NCBI GenBank assembly: GCA_964471115.1
Contig: CAYYFE010000013.1
Coordinates: 31,080-95,079, forward strand
DNA: 64,000 nt
From: SYFT01 sp964471115
GTDB taxonomy: Bacteria; Acidobacteriota; Vicinamibacteria; Vicinamibacterales; SCN-69-37
Direction of reading: 5' to 3'
This document shows, piece by piece, positions 6,879 to 16,930 of this stretch. Made by a program: the position numbers and the translations under genes. Every line of letters starts with the position of its first letter. The first letter of the stretch is position 1. The notes below the pieces were generated by a model that searched no databases, was not told the DNA's origin, and saw nothing but the letters and a program-made list of their open reading frames with translations.

Positions 6879-8225
6879 CTTGCGCAACGCCTGCATCATG
6901 CGTTGCTTGCCCGCCCGTCCCCCGCCGGCTCCCGCCATCGTCTTGAGCATCTTGCGCATCTCGACGAACTGCTTGAGCAGCCGGTTGACGTCTTCCACGC
7001 TCGTGCCGCTGCCGCGCGCGATGCGCTTGCGGCGGCTGCCGTTGAGCAGCTGATGGTCGCGCCGTTCGTCGGGCGTCATCGAGTTGATGATTGCCTGCAC
7101 ACGCCCCAGCTGCTTGTCGTCGATCTGCGCGCCGGCCTTGGCGGCCTGCTTCATCGCGCCCAGACCGGGAATCATGCCCAGCACCTGCTCGAGCGGCCCC
7201 ATCTTCTTGAGCGTCTTCAGCTGGTCGGCGAAATCCTCCAGCGTGAAATCGTCGAGCCGGGTTTTTTTCTCGAGCTTCTCGCGCGTGTCATCGTCGAGCG
7301 CGGCTTCGGCGCGTTCGATGAGTGTGAGGACGTCGCCCATCCCCAACATCCGCGAGACGAGCCGGTCCGCGTGGAACGGCTCCAGGTCCTGCGGGCGCTC
7401 GCCGACACCGACGAAGGCAATCGGCACGCCCACGACACCCACCACGGACAGCGCCGCACCGCCGCGCTGGTCGCCGTCGAGTTTGGTGAGCACGACGCCG
7501 GTGACGCCGGCGCGCGCGTTGAATTCACCCGCGCTGCGGATGGCGTCCTGCCCGGTCATCGCGTCCGCGACATACAGCCGGTCCACTGGATCGACCGCCT
7601 TGGCGATCGCGTCCAGCTCGCCCATCAACTCGTCGTCGATGTGCAGGCGGCCGGCCGTGTCGACAATCAACGTGTCGAACCCGAGTTGCTTGGCCAGCGC
7701 CAGGGCGCCGGACGCGCGGCTGACCGGATCCAGATTGCCGGCCGGGTCGCGCACCCGCACGCCCACCTGCTCGGCCAGCACGGACAACTGCTGAATGGCG
7801 GCCGGACGCCGGACGTCGGTGGACACCACCAGCGGGTGTTTCCCCTGCGCCTTCAGCCACCGCGCCAGCTTGGCGGTGGTCGTGGTCTTGCCCGAGCCCT
7901 GCAGGCCCAGCATCAGCACCACGCGCGGCGTCCGCGTCGTGTCGGTCAGGCCGCCGGTGACGTCACCAAACAGCGCCAGCAGTTCATCGCGCACGATGCG
8001 CACGACCTGCTGATCCGGCGTCAGGCTCTTGAGGACCTCGTCGCCAACCGCCTTGGCCCGGACGCGGTCGATGAACGCCTTGACGACCCGGAAGTTGACA
8101 TCGGCCTCCAGCAGCGCGAGCCGGATCTCACGAAGCGCCGCGTCAACGGCCTCTTCCGTGAGGCGGGTCTCACCTCGCAGGGACTTGAAGACGTCCTGCA
8201 GTCTGGTGGAAAGCGTGTCCAACAT
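6876..8225 (-). CDS. ffh: Signal recognition particle protein Ffh (SRP54)
   Basis: The SRP GTPase, which binds signal sequences on nascent membrane proteins and docks on FtsY. The 449-residue protein has an N domain with ALLEADVNFRVVKAFIDRV, then the G domain: GLQGSGKTTTTAKLA (P loop, about residues 105-119), VSTDVRRPAAIQQL, DTAGRLHIDDELM and TKLDGDQRGGAALS. The M domain follows with FTLEDFADQLKTLKKMGPL and the RNA-binding NGSRRKRIARGSGTSVEDVN. Length is typical. Its receptor gene ftsY is in the same window at about 16 kb. The gene is upstream of rpsP and its 3' end touches a decamer repeat array. Confidence 0.97.
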   Translation of the reverse strand: MLDTLSTRLQDVFKSLRGETRLTEEAVDAALREIRLALLEADVNFRVVKAFIDRVRAKAVGDEVLKSLTPDQQVVRIVRDELLALFGDVTGGLTDTTRTPRVVLMLGLQGSGKTTTTAKLARWLKAQGKHPLVVSTDVRRPAAIQQLSVLAEQVGVRVRDPAGNLDPVSRASGALALAKQLGFDTLIVDTAGRLHIDDELMGELDAIAKAVDPVDRLYVADAMTGQDAIRSAGEFNARAGVTGVVLTKLDGDQRGGAALSVVGVVGVPIAFVGVGERPQDLEPFHADRLVSRMLGMGDVLTLIERAEAALDDDTREKLEKKTRLDDFTLEDFADQLKTLKKMGPLEQVLGMIPGLGAMKQAAKAGAQIDDKQLGRVQAIINSMTPDERRDHQLLNGSRRKRIARGSGTSVEDVNRLLKQFVEMRKMLKTMAGAGGGRAGKQRMMQALRK

Positions 8226-8232
8226 GGGTCAA

Positions 8233-8261
8233 GGGTCCGAGGTCCCGCGGGTCCGAGGTCC
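8233..8261. repeat. Direct repeat GGGTCCGAGGTCC, two copies
   Basis: Two exact 13-bp copies (8233-8245 and 8249-8261) sit just upstream of ffh, followed by an imperfect third element (AGGTCCTCC). Their inner pattern (GGTCC) resembles the heptamer arrays at 30.7 kb. Confidence 0.7.
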
Positions 8262-8349
8262 TACCAGGTCCTCCGTCCCGCCGCTCGGGAAACCACGATG
8301 ATAGACCGCGGCGCGGCTCCCTGGCAAGAAATGAAGGCAGAAACGGCCA

Positions 8350-8404
8350 TGTAAATTTACAATTTATGATGTGATAATTTACAATTTTACCTGCCCCATT
8401 TACA
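8350..8404. promoter_or_regulatory. AT-rich operator-like array of ATTTACA elements
   Basis: This is a strikingly AT-rich patch in GC-rich DNA. It opens with a perfect 12-bp palindrome, TGTAAATTTACA (8350-8361). The 12-mer AATTTACAATTT occurs exactly twice (8354-8365 and 8376-8387), 22 bp apart. A third ATTTACA is at 8398-8404, 21 bp further. Two-helical-turn spacing suggests a DNA-binding protein array. It lies upstream of the winged-helix ATPase gene at 8483 and also upstream of the divergent ffh. Autoregulation by the 8483 product is the simplest guess. Confidence 0.6.
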
Positions 8405-8411
8405 TTCAATG

Positions 8412-8467
8412 TCGCCACCTCACCATCTCGCCATCTCGCCACCTCGAAATCTCGCCACCTCGCCATC
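8412..8467. repeat. Seven tandem octamers
   Basis: Seven 8-bp units of the type TCGCCACC/TCGCCATC, including TCACCATC and TCGAAATC variants, fill the space before the gene at 8483. The same octamer class occurs at 22491-22554. Confidence 0.9.
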
Positions 8468-8482
8468 CGCTATAGGTGCGCA

Positions 8483-9439
8483 ATGCGTGACGACATCGCC
8501 ACCTTCGTTCTGAACCACGTGACGCAGCACCCGTCGGACATCACCCGGGTGGTCGCCAAGCGATTTGGGATCAGCCGGCAGGCGGCGCACCGGCACGTGG
8601 CGAACCTCGTGGACCAGGGGGCGCTGCTGGTGCGGGGCCGGACGCGGGGACGGCACTACGCGCTGGGCGTGCAGCTCGACTGGAGCCGCGCGTTCCCGAT
8701 GGGCGCGTCGTTTCAGGAAGACGTGGTGTGGCGCAATGACATCGCGCCCGTGCTGGCGCCCTTGCCCGACCACGTCCGCGAGATCTGGGCGCACGGCTTC
8801 ACGCACCTGCTCAACAACGCCGCGGCGCACGCCGGCGGCCGCCGCGTCACCGTGTCCATCACCAATCGCGGCCGCAGCACGCGCGCGCTGGTGATTGACG
8901 ATGGCGTGGGGATCTTCCGGAAGCTGCAGCGCGCGTTTGGCCTGCTCGATGAACGCCACGCGCGGCTGGAACTGGCCAAGGGACGCCTGACGACCGACCC
9001 GGCCGGTCACCAGGGTCAGGGACTGGGACTGGTCAGCCGGCTGTTCGACGACTGCCAGATCGTCTCGGGTGGCTTGACCCTGTCGAACCGCCCCACCAGC
9101 GAAGTGGAATGGCTCACCGAGTTCGACGACTTCCAGGCCGGCACCGCCGTCGTCCTGCACCTGGCCACCGACAGTCCGCGTTCGGCGCGCGAGGTCCCCG
9201 CGTCATCGGTCACGACGGTGCCCGTGCGACTGGCGGTCTACGGCGATGAACCGCTGATCTCGCGATCGCAGGCGCGGCGCCTGATGGCGCGTCTGGAGGA
9301 TGTGCCACACGTCGAGCTCGACTTCGCCGAAGTGCCGGCCGTCGGCGAGGCCTTCGCCGACGAGATCTTCCGGGTGTTTCGCGCGCAACACCCGGACGTT
9401 CAGATCACGGCGGTCAATCTGCCCGAACCCCGATCCTGA
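8483..9439 (+). CDS. Winged-helix, histidine-kinase-like ATPase and STAS-like (DUF4325) regulator
   Basis: A 318-residue soluble protein with three parts. Residues 1-55 form a winged helix-turn-helix (ITRVVAKRFGISRQAAHRHVANL). Residues about 95-225 form a GHKL ATPase with an N box (HLLNNAAAHAG), a G1 box (DDGVGIF) and a G2 box (GQGLGLVS). Residues about 240-312 look like the STAS-like DUF4325 domain (LISRSQARRLMARLEDVPHV, VGEAFADEIFRVF). There is no phosphoacceptor histidine domain, so this is not a classical kinase. The fusion suggests a switch in which an anti-sigma-like ATPase controls DNA binding. It is preceded by an operator-like AT-rich array. Target genes unknown. Confidence 0.8.
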   Translation: MRDDIATFVLNHVTQHPSDITRVVAKRFGISRQAAHRHVANLVDQGALLVRGRTRGRHYALGVQLDWSRAFPMGASFQEDVVWRNDIAPVLAPLPDHVREIWAHGFTHLLNNAAAHAGGRRVTVSITNRGRSTRALVIDDGVGIFRKLQRAFGLLDERHARLELAKGRLTTDPAGHQGQGLGLVSRLFDDCQIVSGGLTLSNRPTSEVEWLTEFDDFQAGTAVVLHLATDSPRSAREVPASSVTTVPVRLAVYGDEPLISRSQARRLMARLEDVPHVELDFAEVPAVGEAFADEIFRVFRAQHPDVQITAVNLPEPRS

Positions 9440-9443
9440 CCGT

Positions 9444-12173
9444 TCAGCGTGCGCCCGAGATCCGGGGCAGCGCCACGGGCGGCTTGACGGTGGCCGGCTG
9501 CGACTGCGTCTGGCCGCCGGCCTCGAGCGTCACCGTGTACGCGCCGGCCGGTGCCACCTGACCGCCGCCGCCACGGCCACCACGGCCGCCGCGCGCGCCA
9601 CCCGGGGCCGCGCCGGCCGCACTCCGCAGATTCCACAGCACCTGGCGCATGCCGCTGCCGGCGGCCACCTGCTGCGTGAACACGGTTTCGCCGGCCGCGT
9701 TGGTGACACGCACGGTGGCCGGTCCGGCCTCGCGCTGCCAGAACACGATCGGCATGCCGTTGGGTTCGTTCGGTGTCGCCAGGATGTCGTCACCGTAGAG
9801 CCGGTAGTTGCCCCAGTCGCTCTCGATGCGCAGGCCCTTCGGTTCGGGCGCAAACAGATGCGCCGGCTTCCCCAGCACGTCCGGCGTCAGCTGCTGCAGC
9901 GGCGTGATGTCGGTCACGAAGAGCCCGCGGCCGTGGGTCCCCACCACCAGATCGTTCTCCCGGGGATGGATGACCAGATCCTTCACCGACACGATTGGCA
10001 TGTTGGCCCGGAAGGGCGTCCACGTCGCGCCGGCGTCAAACGACGCAAACAGCCCGCGGTCGGTGCCCAGGAAGAGCAGCGCGCGGTTGACGTGATCTTC
10101 CACGATGACGTTGGCGGGCGCGTCGGCGGGCAGCGTGGCCGTGATGGGGCGCCACGTGGCGCCGAAGTCCTCGGTCTGGTAGACGAACGGCCGGAAGTCG
10201 TCGCGATGGAAGCCCGTGAGGGTCGCGTACGCCGTGCCGGCCGCGTGGCGCGACGGCGTCACGCGCGTGAACCAGTAGTCGCGCGGCGCGCCGGCCGCCT
10301 GGATGGCGGCCGTCACGTTTGTCCACGCGCCGCCGTCGTTGCGGGTCACATGAATCCGTCCATCGTCGGTCGCCGCCCAGATGACGCCACGGGTGTGGGT
10401 GGACTCGGCCAGCGTCGTAATGGCGCAATACCAGACGTTGCCCTCACCCACCCGGGTGATCGTGCACGGGCTGCCCGGGATTTCCGCCGCCGCACCCTCG
10501 GCGCTCGTCAGGTCGCCGCTGATCGCCTCCCATGTGGCGCCCTGGTCGCGTGACCGGAACACTTTCTGCGCGCCGGCCAGCAGCGTCTTCGAGTCGTGCG
10601 GCGAGATGAGGAGCGGCGCGATCCACGTGTACCGGTTGCGCGGCTCCTTCGAGCCTTGTGGCGGCTGGGGCGGCGCGATGCTGATGCGCTCACCCGTGCG
10701 CACGTTCTGGCGGAAGTGCAGGCCGAACTGCTGCGTGTTGTACACCCACGCGCTGTCGGTGGGATCAACGGCGTTATACATGCCGTCGCCCTCCCCCACC
10801 GTGACCCACTGCTCCACGCCCACGGTGCCGGCAAAGCCGTTCACCGGCGCGCGCCACGACTCGTGGTCCTGCAGCCCCGCGTGGATGTGGTACGGGTCGT
10901 CCATGTCGACCGCCACGGCGTAAATTTCGCCGAGCGGCAGGTTGGCGTAGTGTATGACGGACCGGCCGCCATCAAGCGTCTGATAGACGCCGCCATCCGA
11001 TCCCACGAGCAGGCGATCGGGATCGTCGGGATCCACCCAGATGGCGCGAATGTCGCCGAACATGTTGCGGAACAACATCCGGCCGCCTTCCAGGTCGTTC
11101 CAGGTCCGGCCGCCATCGGACGTGTGCGCCACCCAGACGCTGGTCACCCAGACCTTCTGATCGTTCTTCGGATCGATCTTCAGCCAGTTGAACGAATACG
11201 GCGCCTTGCCGCCGACGTTGATCGCACGGTCGTGTGTCAGCCGCCACGTCGCGCCGGCATCATCCGATCGATACACCTCGCCGATGCCGCCGCCCACGGC
11301 GTTCGGCTGCGGCAGTCCGGCCGGCCGTGGATTCAGGTTCTCGACCAGCGCGTAGAGCACGCGCGGGTTGCCGCGAAACACATCCAGGCCGATGCGGCCG
11401 ATGTTGCCCGTGGGCAGCCCGCCCTCGAGCCGCGTCCACGTCGTCCCGCCGTTGGTCGTCTTGTAGATGCCGCTGCCCGGCCCGCCCTGCCGCAGCTTCC
11501 ACGCCAGCCGCTCCTTGTCGTACGTGGCCGCGTACAGGATGTCGGGATTGGACGGGTCCATCACCATCTCGATGACGCCGACCTCGTTGTTGACGAACAA
11601 CACCTTCTCCCACGTCGCGCCGCCATCACGCGTGCGATACACGCCGCGGTCGGGCGACGCCGTGTGCAGCGGGCCCATCGACGCCACGTAGACGATGTTC
11701 GGATTGGCGGGATGAATCAGCACACGCGAGATGTGCTGGGTGGACTGCAGGCCCATGTGTTGCCACGTGGCGCCGGCGTCGGTCGACTTGTAGACGCCGT
11801 TGCCCGGGTTGGACCACCGCACGACGAACGCCTCGCCGGTGCCCACCCACACGACGTTCTGGTCCGACGGCGCCACCGCCACCGCGCCAATCGAGTACTG
11901 GCCTGTTGCATCAAAGATGGGGCGGAACGTGGCGCCGTTATTCTCGGTCTTCCACACGCCGCCGTTGCGCGTGGCGACATAAAACGTGTACCGGTGCGCG
12001 CGCTCCGGCGTCGCCGGCACGGCGAAATCGGTGATCCACGCGCCGGCGCGGAACGGGCCCATGTTGCGGAACTGGAAGGTGTCGAGCAGGTCCGGTGTCA
12101 CGCGCGGTTGCGCCAGCACCGCCATCGTCGCCAGGCCCACCACCGCCGCTCCAATCGCCAGTCGTACCCGCAT
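9444..12173 (-). CDS. Secreted BNR/sortilin-like beta-propeller protein
   Basis: A 909-residue exported protein. An N-terminal signal segment (LAIGAAVVGLATMAVLAQP) is followed by many BNR/Asp-box repeats of the form GGVWKTENNGATF, GVYKSTDAGATW, GVYRTRDGGATWEKV, GIYKTTNGGTTWTRL and SDDAGATWR. This builds one or two multi-bladed propellers like those of sortilin/VPS10 and xyloglucanase-type glycosidases. The C-terminal 120 residues include a beta-sandwich-like stretch (ATVRVTNAAGETVFTQQV) and a Gly/Arg-rich linker (about residue 855-875). Proteins of this kind are abundant in Acidobacteriota, and their substrates are mostly unknown. A peptidase or glycosidase role would be a guess. Confidence 0.85.
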   Translation of the reverse strand: MRVRLAIGAAVVGLATMAVLAQPRVTPDLLDTFQFRNMGPFRAGAWITDFAVPATPERAHRYTFYVATRNGGVWKTENNGATFRPIFDATGQYSIGAVAVAPSDQNVVWVGTGEAFVVRWSNPGNGVYKSTDAGATWQHMGLQSTQHISRVLIHPANPNIVYVASMGPLHTASPDRGVYRTRDGGATWEKVLFVNNEVGVIEMVMDPSNPDILYAATYDKERLAWKLRQGGPGSGIYKTTNGGTTWTRLEGGLPTGNIGRIGLDVFRGNPRVLYALVENLNPRPAGLPQPNAVGGGIGEVYRSDDAGATWRLTHDRAINVGGKAPYSFNWLKIDPKNDQKVWVTSVWVAHTSDGGRTWNDLEGGRMLFRNMFGDIRAIWVDPDDPDRLLVGSDGGVYQTLDGGRSVIHYANLPLGEIYAVAVDMDDPYHIHAGLQDHESWRAPVNGFAGTVGVEQWVTVGEGDGMYNAVDPTDSAWVYNTQQFGLHFRQNVRTGERISIAPPQPPQGSKEPRNRYTWIAPLLISPHDSKTLLAGAQKVFRSRDQGATWEAISGDLTSAEGAAAEIPGSPCTITRVGEGNVWYCAITTLAESTHTRGVIWAATDDGRIHVTRNDGGAWTNVTAAIQAAGAPRDYWFTRVTPSRHAAGTAYATLTGFHRDDFRPFVYQTEDFGATWRPITATLPADAPANVIVEDHVNRALLFLGTDRGLFASFDAGATWTPFRANMPIVSVKDLVIHPRENDLVVGTHGRGLFVTDITPLQQLTPDVLGKPAHLFAPEPKGLRIESDWGNYRLYGDDILATPNEPNGMPIVFWQREAGPATVRVTNAAGETVFTQQVAAGSGMRQVLWNLRSAAGAAPGGARGGRGGRGGGGQVAPAGAYTVTLEAGGQTQSQPATVKPPVALPRISGAR

Positions 12174-12182
12174 CCGTTCCTC

Positions 12183-12257
12183 CTTGCCGCCACTCGCCGC
12201 TACTCGCCGCTACTTGCCGCCACTTGCCGCCACTCGCCGCCACTTGCCCTGCCGCTA
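12183..12257. repeat. Tandem decamers abutting a stop codon
   Basis: Six clean units (CTTGCCGCCA, CTCGCCGCTA twice, CTTGCCGCCA twice, CTCGCCGCCA) run to a shortened unit that ends with the TAG stop of the next minus-strand gene. As at 6829 and 22427, the stop context is AAG TAG followed by the repeat. Confidence 0.9.
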
Positions 12258-13088
12258 CTTCTTAATAATCGTGTCCACCGTCACGTTGAACTTCCGGAAG
12301 TTCTGGTAGATGGCCCGGCCGGTGATGATGGGCTGGCGCGGTGTGGAGTACCGCTCGCTCATCAGTACCGGCAGCCACATGTCGAGCTTCGGGTCGTGCG
12401 CGTAGGATACGCCAATCACGGCCGAGGTCGATCCGGTGGAGATGCGCAACTCGGTCTTGTGGATGCGGCCGGTGGCCTCGTCGATCCAGAACGTGCCCTG
12501 CGCGGCGGCGTTGTCGAGCGTCTGAATCACCCGCGGCAGCGCGCGTTCGGTGAACCGGATCTCACGCGTCTCGTGTTCGCCCACCTTCGTCTTTGCCGCC
12601 CGGCGGAACTGCGACCGCGACTGTTCCTGCCGCTTGCCGAACTGGAACACCATCGTCGGCACATTGACGGTGCGCCGGACCCACCCCAGATTGTGTTTGG
12701 CGCTTTCCTCGACGATGCGGTTCACCTGGGTGACGGCGTCCCCGGTGGGTTTCAGGAAGAGCTGAATGAGCCGGTCGGACCGATCCTGCACCGGCTTGCC
12801 GTCGACTTCGTAGACGTCACGGAACGCGACCCAGCCGTCCACGGCCCCGCGCGTGAGCAGGAACTCCGACTTGAGCACCCGCTGCGACGGCCAGAGTGAA
12901 CTGACGCCGGAGGTTTCCTGCACGTAGTGTTCTTCAGAGACGACCGCCGCGAGCTGCTGCTCGTACGCGTCGATGTAGTCGGCCAGCCGCCCGAGCAGGG
13001 CCTCGAGCGACGTGTCCTGCGCGGGCGATGCGGCCAGCGCCCCGCTCACCACCAGCAACAGGGCCGCAAGTACACCAGTCCGTTGCAT
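12255..13088 (-). CDS. Exported hypothetical protein
   Basis: A 277-residue protein with a clear signal peptide (GVLAALLLVVSGALAASPAQ). The mature part starts with a helical segment (LEALLGRLADYIDAYEQQLA, then VVSEEHYVQ) and continues as a beta-rich domain. Phrases include LKSEFLLTRG, WVAFRDVYEVDGKPVQDR and GTFWIDEATGRIHKTELRI, resembling outer-membrane lipoprotein-sorting-like folds often seen in Acidobacteriota. I cannot name a function. It lies 10 bp downstream of ribBA and may be co-transcribed with the riboflavin genes, without an obvious link. Confidence 0.75.
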   Translation of the reverse strand: MQRTGVLAALLLVVSGALAASPAQDTSLEALLGRLADYIDAYEQQLAAVVSEEHYVQETSGVSSLWPSQRVLKSEFLLTRGAVDGWVAFRDVYEVDGKPVQDRSDRLIQLFLKPTGDAVTQVNRIVEESAKHNLGWVRRTVNVPTMVFQFGKRQEQSRSQFRRAAKTKVGEHETREIRFTERALPRVIQTLDNAAAQGTFWIDEATGRIHKTELRISTGSTSAVIGVSYAHDPKLDMWLPVLMSERYSTPRQPIITGRAIYQNFRKFNVTVDTIIKK

Positions 13089-13098
13089 GTTGCCTCCC

Positions 13099-14339
<1,241 letters not shown>

Positions 14340-14343
<4 letters not shown>

Positions 14344-14948
14344 GAGGTCAGCTCCCGTTCCCGGCCCAGGCGCATCAGCCGGGCCACATGTTTGCCGAGC
14401 ACGTCGGCTTCCAGATTCACGCGATCACCCACGGTCCGATCCGACAGCGTCGTCACCGCCCAGGTGTGCGGAATGACCTGGACCGAAAATGCGTCCTCCG
14501 ACAGATCGGCAATCGTCAGGCTGATGCCGTCGACCGCAATCGACCCCTTCGGAATGACCAGTTCCGCCAGCGCGGCGGGCAACGCAAACGTCAGCCACCA
14601 GCTGTCGGCCTCGCGGCGCACCTCGCGCACCGAGGTGACCCCGTCCACGTGACCGAGGACGAAGTGGCCGCCCAGCCGCGCGTCAGCGCGCAACGGCCGT
14701 TCGAGATTCACGCGCCGGCCCAGCGACCAGTCCGCGGCCGTCGTCACGCGGCAGGTCTGCGGCGACACGTCCGCGCTGAACGCACCAGGCGCGACGGCCA
14801 CGGCCGTGAGACAGACGCCGCTGACGGCAACGCTGTCGCCCACGGCCAGGGTCTCGGCCAGCGGTGTGTCGATCGTCACACGCCCGCCGGTCTCGCCGGA
14901 CACGGCCATCGTCACGCGCCCCACCGCTTCAATCAGGCCCGTGAACAC
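14340..14948 (-). CDS. ribE: Riboflavin synthase alpha chain
   Basis: A 202-residue riboflavin synthase that dismutates two lumazines into riboflavin. The GTG at 14948 gives the invariant FTGLIEAVG N-terminus. The two lumazine-binding repeats are visible: SVAVSGVCLTAV followed by ADVSPQTCRVT, and SIAVDGISLTIADL followed by VQVIPHTWAVTTL. It follows ribD by one base and overlaps ribBA. Confidence 0.96.
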
Positions 14949-14949
14949 C

Positions 14950-16017
14950 TCAGCGCCACATCCCTTCCACCAACGAATCCACGCCCAGCACCCGCGTGGT
15001 GACCGGCCCGCCCGCCTCGCGCCAGCGCCGCAGCGCGGCCGCCACCGGCGGTCCGCCCGCCGCCGGCACTGCGGTGTCGAGCCACTGCACCGCATCCACC
15101 GGCGCGCTCGCCGCCCAGGCGTCCTGCAGGCCGGGCCCGCCTTCCACCACCAGCGATTGAATCCCGAGTTCGCCGAGCCGCCGCGAGACCGGCGCGAGAT
15201 CGCGCCCCGAGAAACGCTCGACCCGCACTCCCTGTGACGTCAACGCCCGCAGGTGGGTGTCAGCGACCGTCTCCAGACAGACCATTATGACGGGGCCGGC
15301 CGACAGGGTCGAATACACGCGGGCCGAGGCCGGCACGCGCCCGCTCCAGTCGATCACCACACGCGTCAGCGGCCGTTCCCGCCAGGCCCCGCGCGGCGTC
15401 AGCTGCGGGTCGTCGGCCAGCACCGTGCCCGCGCCCACGGCCAGGGCGTCGATCCAGGCGCGCTGCCGGTGCAGGAACCGGTCGGCGGCCGGTCCGCTCA
15501 GCCGCTGGCGGGGCGCGCCCACGCGGCCATCCTCAGACACCACGGTCTTGAGCATCGTCCACGGCCGGCCCTCGGTAATCCAGATCAGGAACGGCGCATT
15601 CTGCGCGCGGGCGGCATCCGCGCCGACGCCAGTCACCACCTCGACTCCGTGATCGCGCAGCCACGCGTGGCCCTTGCCCGCGACGAACGGATTGGGATCT
15701 TCGATGGCGGTGACGACGCGGCGAATGCCGGAGGCGACGATGCGCTCCACACACGGCCCGGTGCGCCCGACGTGGCAACACGGCTCGAGCGTGCAATACA
15801 GCGTGGCGCCCTGCGCGGCCGGCCCGGCCATGTCGAGCGCGTGAATTTCGGCATGCGGCTCGCCGGCCCGCAGATGGGCCCCCTGCCCGACGATGACCCC
15901 ATCAGGAGAAACGACCACCGCCCCGACGATCGGATTGGGATGGGTGCGGCCGCGCCCGCGTTCGGCCAGGAAGGCCGCGCGCGCCATGAGCCGGGTGTCA
16001 GGCAGAAAAGAGGGCAT
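14950..16017 (-). CDS. ribD: Riboflavin biosynthesis deaminase/reductase
   Basis: RibD deaminates and then reduces the pyrimidine intermediate of riboflavin synthesis. The 355-residue protein has an N-terminal deaminase with THPNPIVGAVVV, GEPHAEIHALDMAG (zinc-binding His and catalytic Glu) and YCTLEPCCHVGRTGPC. The C-terminal reductase domain contains ARVYSTL and LVVEGGPGLQDAW. The chosen ATG (16017) lies 20 bp inside the end of ftsY. Confidence 0.95.
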   Translation of the reverse strand: MPSFLPDTRLMARAAFLAERGRGRTHPNPIVGAVVVSPDGVIVGQGAHLRAGEPHAEIHALDMAGPAAQGATLYCTLEPCCHVGRTGPCVERIVASGIRRVVTAIEDPNPFVAGKGHAWLRDHGVEVVTGVGADAARAQNAPFLIWITEGRPWTMLKTVVSEDGRVGAPRQRLSGPAADRFLHRQRAWIDALAVGAGTVLADDPQLTPRGAWRERPLTRVVIDWSGRVPASARVYSTLSAGPVIMVCLETVADTHLRALTSQGVRVERFSGRDLAPVSRRLGELGIQSLVVEGGPGLQDAWAASAPVDAVQWLDTAVPAAGGPPVAAALRRWREAGGPVTTRVLGVDSLVEGMWR

Positions 16018-16930
16018 CGACGTACGCGTCCGGATCGAACGCCAGGAAGTCGTCGATCCCTTCACCCACGCCGACGAACCGGATGGGCAGTTTCAGATCG
16101 TGGGCGATCGCGACGGCCACCCCGCCCTTGGCCGTCCCGTCCAGTTTGGTGAGGACGATGCCGTTGGCGCCGGAGGCCTGCTGGAATTCCCGCGCCTGCA
16201 CGAGGCCGTTCTGGCCGACGGTGGCATCCAGGACCAGCAGCACTTCGTGAGGCGCGCCGGGCACTTCGCGCGACACGATGCGGCGAATCTTGTCGAGCTC
16301 CGCCATCAGGTTCGCGCGTGTGTGCAGACGGCCGGCCGTGTCGACAATCACCACGTCGCGGTGACGCGCCTTGGCCGCGGTGACGGCGTCAAACGTGACC
16401 GCCGCCGGGTCGGAACCCGACTGCGCGCGCACCAGATCCACGCCCGCGCGTTCAGTCCACACGGCCAGTTGCTCCACGGCGGCCGCGCGGAAGGTATCGG
16501 CCGCGCACACCAGCACCGACTTGCCCTGCCGGCGGTACACGTTCGCCAGTTTGCCGACGGTCGTGGTCTTGCCGGTCCCGTTCACCCCGACGACGAGGAT
16601 CACGTGCGGCACGGTGGTCATCGCCGGCGCGGTCTGGGCTTCCAGCAGGATGCGGCGGACTTCGCGGCCGACGCGCGCGCCCAGACTGCCCTGCCGGTCG
16701 CGGGTCACCGCCTCCACGATCCGCTCGGTGGCCGGCAGGCCGACGTCGGCGGCAATGAGCGCGTCCTCGACGGCCTCGATCGTCGACAGGTCGGTCGCCA
16801 CACCGCCTTCTCGACGGCCGGCGGGACCGCCCGCGGTGGACGCCGGCTCGGGCTGCGCGTCGGCAAAACGTTCGCGAATCTGCTGCGCGGTGCGCGCCAG
16901 ACCGGCCTTGAGTCGATCGAACAACGCCAT
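15998..16930 (-). CDS. ftsY: Signal recognition particle receptor FtsY
   Basis: The membrane-docking GTPase partner of Ffh. The 310-residue protein is short because it has no long acidic N-terminal A domain. The NG domain is complete: VEDALIAADVGLPATERIV, VVGVNGTGKTTTVGKLAN (P loop), CAADTFRAAAVEQL, DTAGRLHTRANLM, TKLDGTAKGGVAVAI and RFVGVGEGIDDFLAFD. The gene starts at the last base of gpsA and overlaps ribD. Confidence 0.96.
   Translation of the reverse strand: MALFDRLKAGLARTAQQIRERFADAQPEPASTAGGPAGRREGGVATDLSTIEAVEDALIAADVGLPATERIVEAVTRDRQGSLGARVGREVRRILLEAQTAPAMTTVPHVILVVGVNGTGKTTTVGKLANVYRRQGKSVLVCAADTFRAAAVEQLAVWTERAGVDLVRAQSGSDPAAVTFDAVTAAKARHRDVVIVDTAGRLHTRANLMAELDKIRRIVSREVPGAPHEVLLVLDATVGQNGLVQAREFQQASGANGIVLTKLDGTAKGGVAVAIAHDLKLPIRFVGVGEGIDDFLAFDPDAYVDALFSA

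Noticed and set aside
10596..12899. A 767-codon plus-strand frame opposite the BNR protein
   Set aside because: It is a shadow of the BNR gene and the next gene. The composition is His/Arg-rich, without signal peptide or domain.
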